Positions 36,549 through 44,987 of a DNA stretch of 64,000 bases are shown here, one piece after another. Source of the DNA: an uncultured Bacilli bacterium (GTDB lineage Bacteria; Bacillota_I; Bacilli_A; RF39; UBA660); NCBI GenBank assembly GCA_934131695.1, contig CAKOZV010000004.1, forward strand, positions 12,299 through 76,298, read 5' to 3'. The position numbers and the translations under genes were made by a program. The notes beneath the pieces are model-generated. The model was not told the origin of the DNA. It made no database searches and worked only from the letters and a program-made list of their open reading frames with translations. Every line of letters starts with the position of its first letter. Position 1 is the first letter of the stretch.

Positions 36549-36643
36549 CTTTGGTGAACTACCCATCACCTAAAGGTAATGGGCTTCTAAGGAGCTAACG
36601 TTCCTATTTAAGAAGTTTGATATTTAAGTTTCCACCTAAGCAA
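36549..36643 (-). ncRNA. Candidate omega RNA region of the TnpB element
   Basis: TnpB nucleases use an RNA transcribed from the 3' end of tnpB and the right end. The segment between the tnpB stop and the inferred right end (including a GGTGATGGGTAGTTCACC tail) occupies the expected place and is structured. The guide would be the adjoining dinD sequence. The scaffold may extend into tnpB; limits are uncertain. Confidence 0.4.
36562..36583. repeat. Right-end subterminal hairpin of the TnpB element
   Basis: CCCATCACC, loop TAAA, GGTAATGGG: a nine-base stem with one mismatch. It is 20 bp from the inferred end and closely resembles the left-end hairpin. Confidence 0.75.
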
Positions 36644-37894
36644 TTAGGCAATCCTTATTCTTATGGGCGTGTCCACTTCGCCCCTACCGTATAGGATATT
36701 CATATCCACAACGCTACTTTTACGCATAATATTCAACGCACCATTTATATCTGCATTAAATGTTTTACCATTTGCCGTTTTGTATAGACCACGATGTACT
36801 CGATTACCACTAAATTCATATTCTTTAGGATTATCGTTATTATAGACAGGAATGTTATCTTTATCCCAAAAGCTTGCTTTTGAAGTGTAGGATTCTTCCT
36901 GTTCTACATAAGTGATACCATTAAGTTCACACATATATGCCAGCTTATCTCTAAGGCGACCGTATGGTATATTTACAAAGTTTTGGTTATTTTGCTTACC
37001 GATATGACTGTTTCTTTGGAAAGTCACATTGTAGCCTGCTATAAGAGTGCCTATATCATTGTTAATACAGTAATCTATAATCATACGAGCTACTTTGTTC
37101 ATATAATCATTAACCTTATTGTTGCAGTCCCTGGCGATAGCTTTTTGCCTGTTAGTAGGCTTTTTACCAAAGTGCTGCTTATCCTTAATGGATTGCAAAC
37201 GAGCATTTTCTTTGTTAAACCACTGATTTATGGATTTAAGCCTTCTTCCATCAACAATGAATGACTTACCTGTACTTGATACCGCCGTTACAAGATTATT
37301 TACACCAAGGTCTAATGCAAGTGCATTTTGTGTGTTTAGATTTCTTTGAATACATTCAGTTTCATATATATACTGAATCTCAAAGTACCTTGCATTTGTC
37401 TTTGGTAAAATGCGAATCTCTTTTACTTTCTTATCAAGTAATACAGGTGGAATGGTAATCTCCACAACCTTATGCGTTTTTTTAAAGTTGTTTGAAAATG
37501 GAAGTATTAACTTATTTCCATTAAGTCTCACAAAACCTATGACAAGTGTTGTATATCCGTCTTTTGGAAGATAACGTGGCAACTTACAATCCTTAAAGGA
37601 ATATTTACCTTGTTTTGCAAGCTTTATCAAACCAAAGAATGATTTAAAACTACCATCAACCTCTTTAAGTATTTGTTGTGCCATATTTGAGTTTAATTCT
37701 TTGTAGTTAGGACTGCTTTTAAGAAGCTTATAGTTCTTCTCATACTTCAAGAATTTATCCCCTGTAAAGTAATACTGCCGAACATTATATATGGCTTCGT
37801 TAGTAAGATTTTTAGCTATATGGCAAAGTTCCTTAATTGATTTGTAATCTTCCTTAGACAGATGTTTTATCTGCTGTTTTACAGTAAGATACAT
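36644..37894 (-). CDS. tnpB: TnpB RNA-guided nuclease (IS605/IS1341 family)
   Basis: A 416-residue TnpB, full length and uninterrupted, with GAAAGGAGGG upstream. RuvC-I is at D195 (LALDLGVNN) and RuvC-III at D382 (NADINGALNI). The canonical RuvC-II glutamate position reads IAGYN (285-289) without Glu; instead EQEES at 331-335 lies about 45 residues on, as in the rearranged TnpB/Fanzor-type active site. The usual four-cysteine zinc ribbon between RuvC-II and III is absent. It is probably an active-type nuclease that helps keep the element, but no TnpA is present to move it. Confidence 0.93.
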   Translation of the reverse strand: MYLTVKQQIKHLSKEDYKSIKELCHIAKNLTNEAIYNVRQYYFTGDKFLKYEKNYKLLKSSPNYKELNSNMAQQILKEVDGSFKSFFGLIKLAKQGKYSFKDCKLPRYLPKDGYTTLVIGFVRLNGNKLILPFSNNFKKTHKVVEITIPPVLLDKKVKEIRILPKTNARYFEIQYIYETECIQRNLNTQNALALDLGVNNLVTAVSSTGKSFIVDGRRLKSINQWFNKENARLQSIKDKQHFGKKPTNRQKAIARDCNNKVNDYMNKVARMIIDYCINNDIGTLIAGYNVTFQRNSHIGKQNNQNFVNIPYGRLRDKLAYMCELNGITYVEQEESYTSKASFWDKDNIPVYNNDNPKEYEFSGNRVHRGLYKTANGKTFNADINGALNIMRKSSVVDMNILYGRGEVDTPIRIRIA

Positions 37895-38008
37895 GCGTTG
37901 TCCCTCCTTTCGTCAGATTTAGAGAAATTCCCTATGTATCTGTTATACTGATTATTTTACCAAGAAACAATATTATCAGTAAAATATATATTTCGTGGTT
38001 GCTTACAT

Positions 38009-38030
38009 CCCACCACCTAAAGGTAGTGGG
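38009..38030. repeat. Left-end subterminal hairpin of the TnpB element
   Basis: CCCACCACC, loop TAAA, GGTAGTGGG; a nine-base stem with one mismatch beside the dinD N-terminal half. Confidence 0.75.
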
Positions 38031-38498
38031 TTTTACGCTCTAAGTTATAAAATCTTTTCTCATCTTCAGTTAAATTATCATATTCTTTTTCTGTTAACTC
38101 TTGTTTTCTAGTTTGCACTGCAAAATATGTTTGTCCTAAAGCAACTACCTGCTTTCTAGAATCAGCATTCTGAACAATTAAATAACAAGCATATCTAGAC
38201 AACTTATAATCCATGATATTCCTTGAAGTCCTAGAGCCTATTTTAACCATTTTTCCCACTTGGGCAAAATGGTCTGTTACTCCATAATTACTCTTTTCAC
38301 AAGCAATTTTTGCATTTTCAATTACATTACAAAACTTATCCCATCTTTTGTATTCTAATGCTACTTGTAATTCTCTAGCATACCAATATTCCTTATCATA
38401 TTCATTAGTATGTTTAATCCTCTCAAAAATTGTTTCATTGTACTCATTTATTTGATTCATGTTCCACCTCCAAAAAATTTTAAATATATAATATTATA

Positions 38499-38512
38499 AA
38501 AACATATGTTCG
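38499..38512 (-). promoter_or_regulatory. LexA-type SOS box at the dinD promoter
   Basis: On the minus strand CGAACATATGTTTT matches CGAAC-N4-GTTCG at 8 of 10 fixed positions and overlaps the promoter (TTGACG just upstream, TATAAT just downstream). SOS induction fits the DinD family. Confidence 0.6.
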
Positions 38513-38535
38513 TCAATACTTATTTTGAATTATTT

Positions 38536-39201
38536 TTATAATTCTTTTTGAAAGTACTCATAAACACCTCTAGTTATACTTAAAGCTAATCTTTTTTGAT
38601 AATCTTCTCTTTGCAATAAATATCTATCATTTGGATTAGACAAGAAACCACACTCTATTAAAACACCAGGTACTCTAGTATTAGAATATAAATAAAGATT
38701 AGTCTTCTTAATAATCCTCTTAGTCTTAAACTCTTTTTTAAATTCATTATGAATACTTTCTGCTAATAAAAGATTATTCTTATTTATAGAATGATATAAA
38801 ACCTCTTGTCCTCTACCATTCCCTGCATTTATGTGAATAGAAAGATATAAATCACTCTTTTTATTTTGAATAAATAATATTCTTCTATATAAGTCTCCTC
38901 TTTTCTTTCTAGCATCCCACTTACTAGATAAATCTTCATCAACCATCCTAGTCATATAGACAGTTGCCCCATTTTCTTCTAAGACTTTTTTTAATTGATA
39001 AGATATCTCTAGATTTAAATCTTTTTCCATAAGTTTACCAGATATAGTCCCACTATCTCGACCACCATGCCCGGGATCAATTGTAATTATTTTTCCTTCC
39101 AGTGGTAATATATTATTCATTTTAGCATCCACTAATTGAAGTGATATTAATAAAGTAAAAAAAAGTATTAACATTAAACTCTTATATTTTCTAATAACCA
39201 T
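38536..39201 (-). CDS. N-acetylmuramoyl-L-alanine amidase, CwlD-like
   Basis: A 221-residue Amidase_3 enzyme with an N-terminal signal-anchor helix (8-27). Zinc ligands are in DPGHGGRDSG (His), the downstream EKDLNLE glutamate and LSIHINAG (His). The catalytic Glu is in VLIECGFLSNPNDRYLL. Length and lack of repeats match CwlD, which makes muramic-lactam in the spore cortex; it could equally be a vegetative wall amidase. The ribosome binding site AGGTG is buried in the 3' arm of a hairpin just upstream, so translation may be limited by structure. Confidence 0.88.
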   Translation of the reverse strand: MVIRKYKSLMLILFFTLLISLQLVDAKMNNILPLEGKIITIDPGHGGRDSGTISGKLMEKDLNLEISYQLKKVLEENGATVYMTRMVDEDLSSKWDARKKRGDLYRRILFIQNKKSDLYLSIHINAGNGRGQEVLYHSINKNNLLLAESIHNEFKKEFKTKRIIKKTNLYLYSNTRVPGVLIECGFLSNPNDRYLLQREDYQKRLALSITRGVYEYFQKEL

Positions 39202-39202
39202 A

Positions 39203-39236
39203 TAAAAACACCTAGTAAATTTTATGTCTACTAGGT
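39203..39236 (-). terminator. Hairpin between the 116-residue gene and the amidase gene
   Basis: On the minus strand ACCTAGTA, an 11-nt loop and TACTAGGT are followed by GTTTTTAT. It looks like a terminator of the upstream gene. Its 3' arm also holds the amidase ribosome binding site. Confidence 0.65.
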
Positions 39237-39244
39237 AATTTTAA

Positions 39245-39595
39245 TCACAATAATAACAAAATAGTTAAATAAGTAACTCTACTTAGCTTTATTAAATTTT
39301 TTCTTTCTTTTGTAGCAACTAACGTCCCATCTGTCTTGTAAATTGATACTCGAATGACATCATCATATAAATTTAAAGACCTATTCAAAATATCATCTAC
39401 AGAAGTAAAAGAAGGGATATCATCTTCATCAATAATTGGATTACAATCAGCAAAGCCAATCATAAATCCTTCTATTGTTTTACAATAAGCACCAAGTGAA
39501 TACTTATCATCTTTTTCAAAATATACAATTCTATATCCTTCATCATATTTTTTTCCACAACCAGCATCTATTAGTTTTTCAGATAAAATTTTCAT
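39245..39595 (-). CDS. Small protein of unknown function
   Basis: A 116-residue protein I do not recognise. It starts MKILSEKLIDAGCGKKYDEG behind AAGGAG and ends in a leucine-rich hydrophobic run (LTILLLL) too short for a clear anchor. One of only three genes here ending in TGA; reading through would add about 11 residues to TAG, but these fall in a terminator-like hairpin, so TGA is likely the real stop. Confidence 0.55.
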   Translation of the reverse strand: MKILSEKLIDAGCGKKYDEGYRIVYFEKDDKYSLGAYCKTIEGFMIGFADCNPIIDEDDIPSFTSVDDILNRSLNLYDDVIRVSIYKTDGTLVATKERKNLIKLSRVTYLTILLLL

Positions 39596-39667
39596 TTTGT
39601 TAACTCCTTATATATATTTATATTATAAAACATATATTTGTTTCAAAATAATAATTAATTATCAATA

Positions 39668-41020
39668 TTAGTATTTTTTCTCTTGCAAATCAGACTTATT
39701 AACTGATGATAATTTTAATTCATAACCTATTGGTTTAACATTTCCAAACACTTGACCACCAAATACAATTACATCATCAGAATATATTGGTTCTTTGTTA
39801 ATAGCAAAATTGCTTAATTCATCAATAGAAATTCTTTCTTTTTCTTTATCATAAATCATTTTATCTAAATACTCTTGTTTAAAATCATTAGATGCTATAA
39901 TTTTACTAAATACATCAATAAAGTCATTAGTAGTATATTCACTTCCAATAAAATCATAGTATATAGTTGGATTGATTTTTACTATATTTTCTATAAATAA
40001 TTCTTTAAGATGCTCCGTCTTTTCAGAATTTTGTTCACTTGTATTATAGATTTTAGAAAAGTATTCACAAGTATCCTTTATGTTATCAAAATCATTGTGT
40101 TCATTATCAGAAAAATTTCTTATAATAACATCTAGGGTAATTCCACACAATTCGTCTACTGATTCATATATATTTTTTGATAGTAAATGCCTTTCTATTG
40201 CATACTTTGTATTTTTAGGAAAATTTTCAACTAAAAGATTTTTATATTCTTCCTCACTAAGTTGTTCATCAAAGTTTTTCTTATTTTTTAAATAGTCTTC
40301 AACAGTTGTTTTATCTTCATGATATGAATAATTTAATGTAAATACGTTAATACAATCTTTAAGAGCAGTTAATTCTTTTTCATTTAAGGTATTTTCTGTT
40401 ATCTCTATTATTCTATTTAAAATATCATTTTTGCTATCAATATTATCTACATACATTAATGTATCAATTAAATATCTATTTTTACCTAATATCATCATTA
40501 AGTTTTGATAAAAGACTTTATTTATCGTATATTTACCTGAAGGTTGAGTTTTAAAATCATTAAGATGAAACTCTTCCCCGTTTTCTCTATTATTTATAGT
40601 CACATATGTATAATTCGTATCACCATATTCTAATTCATCTTGTCTTTTACTAACTACAGCCTCTTCTATTTTATTTAAGAAAGACTCACGATATTTATAC
40701 CCTTCCATTAAAAAATGATTTTTTTCTGTTTCTAATGAACCAATTGCATGACCAGCTTCATGTATTAACAAGTTTAATGCTTCATGTTTACTTTTACAAG
40801 ACCAATCAAATTCAATTTTCTTTTCTTCTTTATATGTTGCACCACTGTTCTTTCCTATTCTATTTCTTGGTACAAAATTATATTCTTCAAAAAACTTGAC
40901 TGTTTTTTCTTTGCCAAAAATACTTATCATTTCCGGTAACAATTCTATAGTATTCTCAATTAGTTTTTCATCATAATTTTTACCAATCATTAATTGTTTA
41001 ATGGTATCTTCTAACTGCAT
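39668..41020 (-). CDS. Putative zinc metalloprotease (HEXXH) of unknown family
   Basis: A 450-residue protein with HEAGHAIG at 87-94, preceded by LLI, the zincin HEXXH motif. EEAVV about 25 residues later may supply the third ligand. The first hundred residues include a charged KEEKKIEFDW segment; the remaining 300 are helical, acidic and unlike known proteases. There is no signal peptide or membrane helix. It is monocistronic. Substrate and location are unknown. Absence of a secretion signal argues against an extracellular enzyme unless exported by a non-classical route. Confidence 0.6.
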   Translation of the reverse strand: MQLEDTIKQLMIGKNYDEKLIENTIELLPEMISIFGKEKTVKFFEEYNFVPRNRIGKNSGATYKEEKKIEFDWSCKSKHEALNLLIHEAGHAIGSLETEKNHFLMEGYKYRESFLNKIEEAVVSKRQDELEYGDTNYTYVTINNRENGEEFHLNDFKTQPSGKYTINKVFYQNLMMILGKNRYLIDTLMYVDNIDSKNDILNRIIEITENTLNEKELTALKDCINVFTLNYSYHEDKTTVEDYLKNKKNFDEQLSEEEYKNLLVENFPKNTKYAIERHLLSKNIYESVDELCGITLDVIIRNFSDNEHNDFDNIKDTCEYFSKIYNTSEQNSEKTEHLKELFIENIVKINPTIYYDFIGSEYTTNDFIDVFSKIIASNDFKQEYLDKMIYDKEKERISIDELSNFAINKEPIYSDDVIVFGGQVFGNVKPIGYELKLSSVNKSDLQEKKY

Positions 41021-41202
41021 ATATTATCCTCTTTTCTTTAATTGTTTGCTAGTCCTTCTCATTAATCATACCATAATTTACTACAAAAACTAAACTTATT
41101 AGTAGTGAAAAATAATCCTTATTCTTAAAAATTTTGCAACATATTTTTAACAATTGACACTGATGCTCACTATAAATAACAAAAATATATTTATATTAGC
41201 AA

Positions 41203-41826
41203 TTAATAATTTATACCTATAAATGTTTTAATATCTTTATCCGTTGGATTTGATGAGAATCTCTGACCTTCAAGCCAATTACCACTACCTGTCTCTTTCT
41301 CTAATAGTTTTCCACTATTACCGATATCAGACGATGCTGATGTACAAAATGGTATAACTGTCTTTCCAGCAAAGTTATTAGCTTTAACAAATGTATTTAC
41401 TGGCCAAGCAGCTATTCCCCACCATATAGGATAACCAATTAAAACAGTATCATAACTATCCCAATTAGCTACTTCAGTACTTTCAAGTTCAACATTTCTT
41501 AAAGATTCGTCATCATGTTCTCTTGACACTCTTGATTTAGCATTTGTCCAATCTAAATCATCAGATGTATATATATCTTTTGGTACTATTTCAAAAATAT
41601 CAGCACTTAAATTACTAGCAATATTTTTAGCAACTGATTCAGTATGACTCTGAGCAGAATAATATACTACTAGAATTTTTTTATTAGAAGAGGTGGTATC
41701 ATTACCAGAAGTAGATGTACCACTATTTTGATTAGTCTTATTATTTCCATTTAAGACATAGTAAGAACTGGCTCCAATTATAACAATTAATAATATTACT
41801 AAGATTATAGTTATACTTTTTTTCAT
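41203..41826 (-). CDS. Membrane-anchored flavodoxin
   Basis: A 207-residue protein with a membrane anchor at 5-25, a Ser/Thr/Asn linker, then a flavodoxin domain: ILVVYYSAQSHTESVAKNIA binds FMN phosphate, DTVLIGYPIWWGIAAWPVNTF holds the flavin and IPFCTSASSDIGNSG completes the fold. Family members in Bacillota act with aldo/keto reductases. It lies 11 nt downstream of the aldo/keto reductase in the same direction, so it is part of that operon. An anchored flavodoxin outside the cytoplasm is less common than the soluble type. Confidence 0.88.
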   Translation of the reverse strand: MKKSITIILVILLIVIIGASSYYVLNGNNKTNQNSGTSTSGNDTTSSNKKILVVYYSAQSHTESVAKNIASNLSADIFEIVPKDIYTSDDLDWTNAKSRVSREHDDESLRNVELESTEVANWDSYDTVLIGYPIWWGIAAWPVNTFVKANNFAGKTVIPFCTSASSDIGNSGKLLEKETGSGNWLEGQRFSSNPTDKDIKTFIGINY

Positions 41827-41837
41827 TATAAATCTCC

Positions 41838-42730
41838 TTACCAGTTTTTCTTGTCATTACGACAGTCTTCATTTTCTCTTCTTGATTTTACAATATTATC
41901 AAACCATTCAACCATCTTAGGATCTTGATGATTAAAGAACAAACTATTACTTGTATCTAATTTACTAATCTCTTGCATATCATCTTCTGATAGTTCAAAA
42001 TCAAATACATTAAAGTTTTCTTTCATTCTTTCTATATGAGTTGATTTACAAGCGATAATAACTCCTCTTTGGATTAGCCATCTAAGCATTACTTGAGCGG
42101 AAGACTTATTATATTTTTTACTAATACTAACTAATACCTCATTAGTAAATAAACCATTTCTTCCCTCTCCAAAGGGGGTGCCCATGCTTCCATTTTTACT
42201 CCGTATTTTTCCATATTTTCTTGTGCTTCTACTTGAGCATTTAATGGGTTTACCTCAACCTGATTAATTACTGGTACAATGCCTCTACCAAATAAACAAA
42301 TATCAGTTAGTCTATCAGGATAAAAATTAGATACTCCAATCGCTCTAATTTTACCTTCTTCATATAGCTCTTCTAAAGCTCTATAAGCTCCATAATAATC
42401 GCTAAATGGTTGATGAAGTAGTACCAAATCAATATAATCTGTTTTTAACTTTCTTAAAGATTCCATTACGGACTCTTTACAGTTTTCATATCCATAATTA
42501 TCAATCCAAACCTTAGTTGTAATAAATAATTCTTCTCTTGGGATACCACATTCTACAATAGCATCTCCCACTTCACTTTCATTAAAATAACTCTGAGCTG
42601 TATCAATTGCCCTAAATCCTACTTTAATTGCATCAAGTACACATTTCTTTGTTTCTTCTTTAGGTATTTGATAAACTCCAAATCCTAGTATAGGCATTTC
42701 TACGCCATTATTAAGTTTTACATATTCCAT
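41838..42730 (-). pseudogene. Aldo/keto reductase with a frameshift
   Basis: A NAD(P)H-dependent reductase gene read in two frames. The first part (42730-42131) holds the start MEYVKLNNGVEMPILGFGVYQ, the catalytic Asp/Tyr in IDTAQSYFNE, and the Lys (TTKVW). The second frame (from about 42185 down) resumes as PFGEGRNGLFTNEVL with the NADP site IACKSTHIERMKEN. They meet at a run of five C (42174-42178 as G on the plus strand), where one insertion or two deletions would rejoin MEAWAP to FGEGRN. It may be a recent mutation or a sequencing slip. Confidence 0.85.
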
Positions 42731-42759
42731 ATAATCATCCTTTCTTTAACTACATTACA

Positions 42760-42790
42760 ATTATAAATGTCGGGTGTTAATCCCGGTCAA
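42760..42790 (-). promoter_or_regulatory. MerR-type promoter (19-bp spacer) of the aldo/keto reductase-flavodoxin operon
   Basis: On the minus strand TTGACC (42785-42790), a 19-nt spacer and TATAAT (42760-42765). The spacer contains CGGGATTAACACCCG, a dyad with CGGG/CCCG arms. Overlong 19-bp spacers carrying a dyad are the hallmark of promoters activated by MerR-family regulators. No such regulator is encoded nearby. Confidence 0.65.
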
Positions 42791-42832
42791 GCTTTTTTAT
42801 TTATTTCGTAAAATAAGTTATATTCACAGTTA

Positions 42833-44827
42833 TTATCTAATTAGCAAATATGCAAAAGCCATTCCTATAGTAATCCCAATAAATAGTATTAATGCTAAAT
42901 AATTAGTAAAACCATTATCACTAGCAGTATTCGTTTTAACATAAGTTTTACCTTTTAATTGTTGTGTTTTATTATAGTCTTGCTCATTTTCTATACATGA
43001 AGGCATACTTTTATTTGTATCTAATGATTTAACATCATCAAAACTAGTACCATCCCTAATTATCCCAGCTTGCATTGATGAAAGTAATGGTTTATTGGCT
43101 CCTTTAGAATTTTCTTTAGCAATTTTAATATTATTTCTAACTAGATTATGATCATTTTTACCAAATAAAGTCCAATAAGTACTTCTTTGAAATTTAACTC
43201 CATTATCTAAATAACAATTTCCAATATAATCTTGCATGTTTCTCTTAATAGACCACAACGAATCAGTTACTCCATTATTTTTAGCTGTTTCATAATTACT
43301 AAGAAATTCTTTTTCAAAATGAAAATCATGTTCTGTGCACTCTGTTTTTTTAGGTTTAACAATCTTTATTTCTCCGTCCACTACAAGTTTACCATCTTGA
43401 ATTCTTTTTATCATCTTAGCTGTCTCTGTAAGATTCTGTTTACCCTTTTCTGTCATTACATCTTCATCTGATAAATGCATTTGATCTCCAAAAGAATCTA
43501 TTAAATCAGGACTTAACTTATCTATTTCAAATAAAACTTCTTCTACCTTATCTCTTTTTTGTGGACTTTCTGTTAGTGTTGTTTCATTATACATAAATTC
43601 TACACCTACTGGTTTTTTTATATCATCAAAACAAGATACAATTTCATTAATAGTTATTCCAAAATTCTTTTCCCACACCATATCATAAGAAGAATCTTTA
43701 AAAGTTTTATTTTTTTCCACAAGTTCATTAAATATTTCGACAGTATTTATTACCTTAGAGCCATCAGCTAATTGTTTATTGTTCTCTTCTATAAAGTCTA
43801 TAGATTTTTTAACAAAAGCTTTCATTTCTGCAAGGATTTGATCATGATCCTTTATGCTTTTACCTTGTCTTAATAAATTATCAACATGAGACTGATCAAA
43901 TAAAGCATGATACCTCATATGTTTATTATGACTCATACAATAATAAAAGGCTTTTTCTGTTAAGTATGGATCAAATACTTTTCCATTAGATGACTGATAA
44001 ATAGTATTATCAAACTTACCAGTAGCTATTATAATAGTGTCTATTGATGGGTCATTTGAAATTAGGTTAGATAAACTTTTCATTTCTTCATAAGAAACTG
44101 ATTTAACATTTTCAAAATCATCTTTCATATAACGATTAAATTGGGTTATAAAATCTACACCATGTCTTTGTTGTAAATATTTATAAGCATCATCTATCTT
44201 TCCTTGGGAAATAAAAGATAAACAGTCATCTTGCTCTTGAGTAGAAATACCTAATTTTTCTAATTTTACTTTTGCTTGTTGCTCAATGCTACTCATTTTA
44301 GCATTGTCTAAATAACTAATTAAACTATCTTGATACTTTTGATATAAATTTTTTTTAGCATCTTCTAATTCATCGATTGTTTGAATCAACTTATAATTAG
44401 GTATAACATCTTCTACCGTCATATTTGGAAACTGTCCACAAATATTTTCTACATAATTTTTTAGCTCTTCTTTAGATTTTAGTTCAGTAATCATTAATAA
44501 ATCAATTTGTTGTTGGCTTAAATATATACCGTTTTTACTAGTATTTAATTGCAAAGAAGCTAATTCTCTAGATTTCCCAAGCTGATTATTTTCTGTAAAT
44601 TTTGCTAAATGGTTTTGAAACTTAACAAAATCTTCTATCGTTTGATTGGCAATTTCATTAACTTTAGGAATTATTTCTGACTTCAAGTCACCATTTGAAT
44701 TTTTAAACATTTCTATTGCCTTTTTCTTCTTTTCATCAGTTATTAAACCTACATATTTAGAATTAATACTTAATACAAGTTCATTAATATACTGTTCTAT
44801 TAACTGTTTCTTTTGCTCACTATTCAT
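42833..44827 (-). CDS. Large tail-anchored protein of unknown function
   Basis: A 664-residue protein I do not recognise. It is mostly helical and acidic with coiled-coil-like stretches (50-110, 130-200) and ends in one hydrophobic helix (about 642-663, LALILFIGITIGMAFAYLL), so it would be held in the membrane by its tail. There is no N-terminal signal. Ser/Thr-Asn-rich linkers precede the anchor. The start follows AAGGTGG. It is monocistronic. The architecture resembles a cytoplasmic scaffold, but this is a guess. Confidence 0.6.
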   Translation of the reverse strand: MNSEQKKQLIEQYINELVLSINSKYVGLITDEKKKKAIEMFKNSNGDLKSEIIPKVNEIANQTIEDFVKFQNHLAKFTENNQLGKSRELASLQLNTSKNGIYLSQQQIDLLMITELKSKEELKNYVENICGQFPNMTVEDVIPNYKLIQTIDELEDAKKNLYQKYQDSLISYLDNAKMSSIEQQAKVKLEKLGISTQEQDDCLSFISQGKIDDAYKYLQQRHGVDFITQFNRYMKDDFENVKSVSYEEMKSLSNLISNDPSIDTIIIATGKFDNTIYQSSNGKVFDPYLTEKAFYYCMSHNKHMRYHALFDQSHVDNLLRQGKSIKDHDQILAEMKAFVKKSIDFIEENNKQLADGSKVINTVEIFNELVEKNKTFKDSSYDMVWEKNFGITINEIVSCFDDIKKPVGVEFMYNETTLTESPQKRDKVEEVLFEIDKLSPDLIDSFGDQMHLSDEDVMTEKGKQNLTETAKMIKRIQDGKLVVDGEIKIVKPKKTECTEHDFHFEKEFLSNYETAKNNGVTDSLWSIKRNMQDYIGNCYLDNGVKFQRSTYWTLFGKNDHNLVRNNIKIAKENSKGANKPLLSSMQAGIIRDGTSFDDVKSLDTNKSMPSCIENEQDYNKTQQLKGKTYVKTNTASDNGFTNYLALILFIGITIGMAFAYLLIR

Positions 44828-44945
44828 ATTCTACCACCTTACGATATAATTATTTATCTATATTATAACATTTAACCAATTATGTTTTTTATAAAATTAT
44901 GTTATTATGTGTAAATTAAATACCTAAATAGCCATCATAATACAA

Positions 44946-44978
44946 AAAAACATCTAATATTATAAACTACTAGATGTT
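44946..44978 (-). terminator. Rho-independent terminator of pta
   Basis: On the minus strand AACATCTA, a loop and TAGATGTT are followed by six T, 10 nt after the pta stop. Confidence 0.8.
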
Positions 44979-44987
44979 TCTAATTAA

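Larger units (their letters stand above)
36549..38035 (-). mobile_element. IS605/IS1341-type TnpB-only insertion element
   Basis: A 1.49-kb element inferred from the precise rejoining of dinD when it is removed. It has no TnpA transposase, only tnpB. Near each end lies a short imperfect hairpin: CCCACCACC-TAAA-GGTAGTGGG (38009-38030) and CCCATCACC-TAAA-GGTAATGGG (36562-36583), the subterminal hairpins used by IS200/IS605 elements. There is no target duplication, as expected for single-strand transposition. Exact ends could shift by a few bases. Confidence 0.85.
36149..38460 (-). pseudogene. dinD: DinD (DNA-damage-inducible protein D) split by a TnpB element
   Basis: The N-terminal part (38460 down to about 38036; YWYARELQVALEYKRW, KLSRYACYLIVQNADSRKQ) and the C-terminal part (about 36548 to 36149; NFDKFHNAGYRGLYNGETADD, LANLF-like, GGTMPEKLPTPKRS) are the two halves of DinD. 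Removing 36549-38035 rejoins them in frame as ...FYNLER-SLTRRGN-SLNQTAKN. An in-frame TAG (36524-36526) stands where a lysine is expected, so the gene also carries a nonsense change. DinD is an SOS-induced protein linked to RecA; a LexA-type box precedes the gene. Both lesions indicate a dead gene. Confidence 0.88.

Noticed and set aside
36644..38035. IS607 or full IS605 element with a TnpA
   Set aside because: No serine recombinase or Y1 transposase frame is present; only tnpB.
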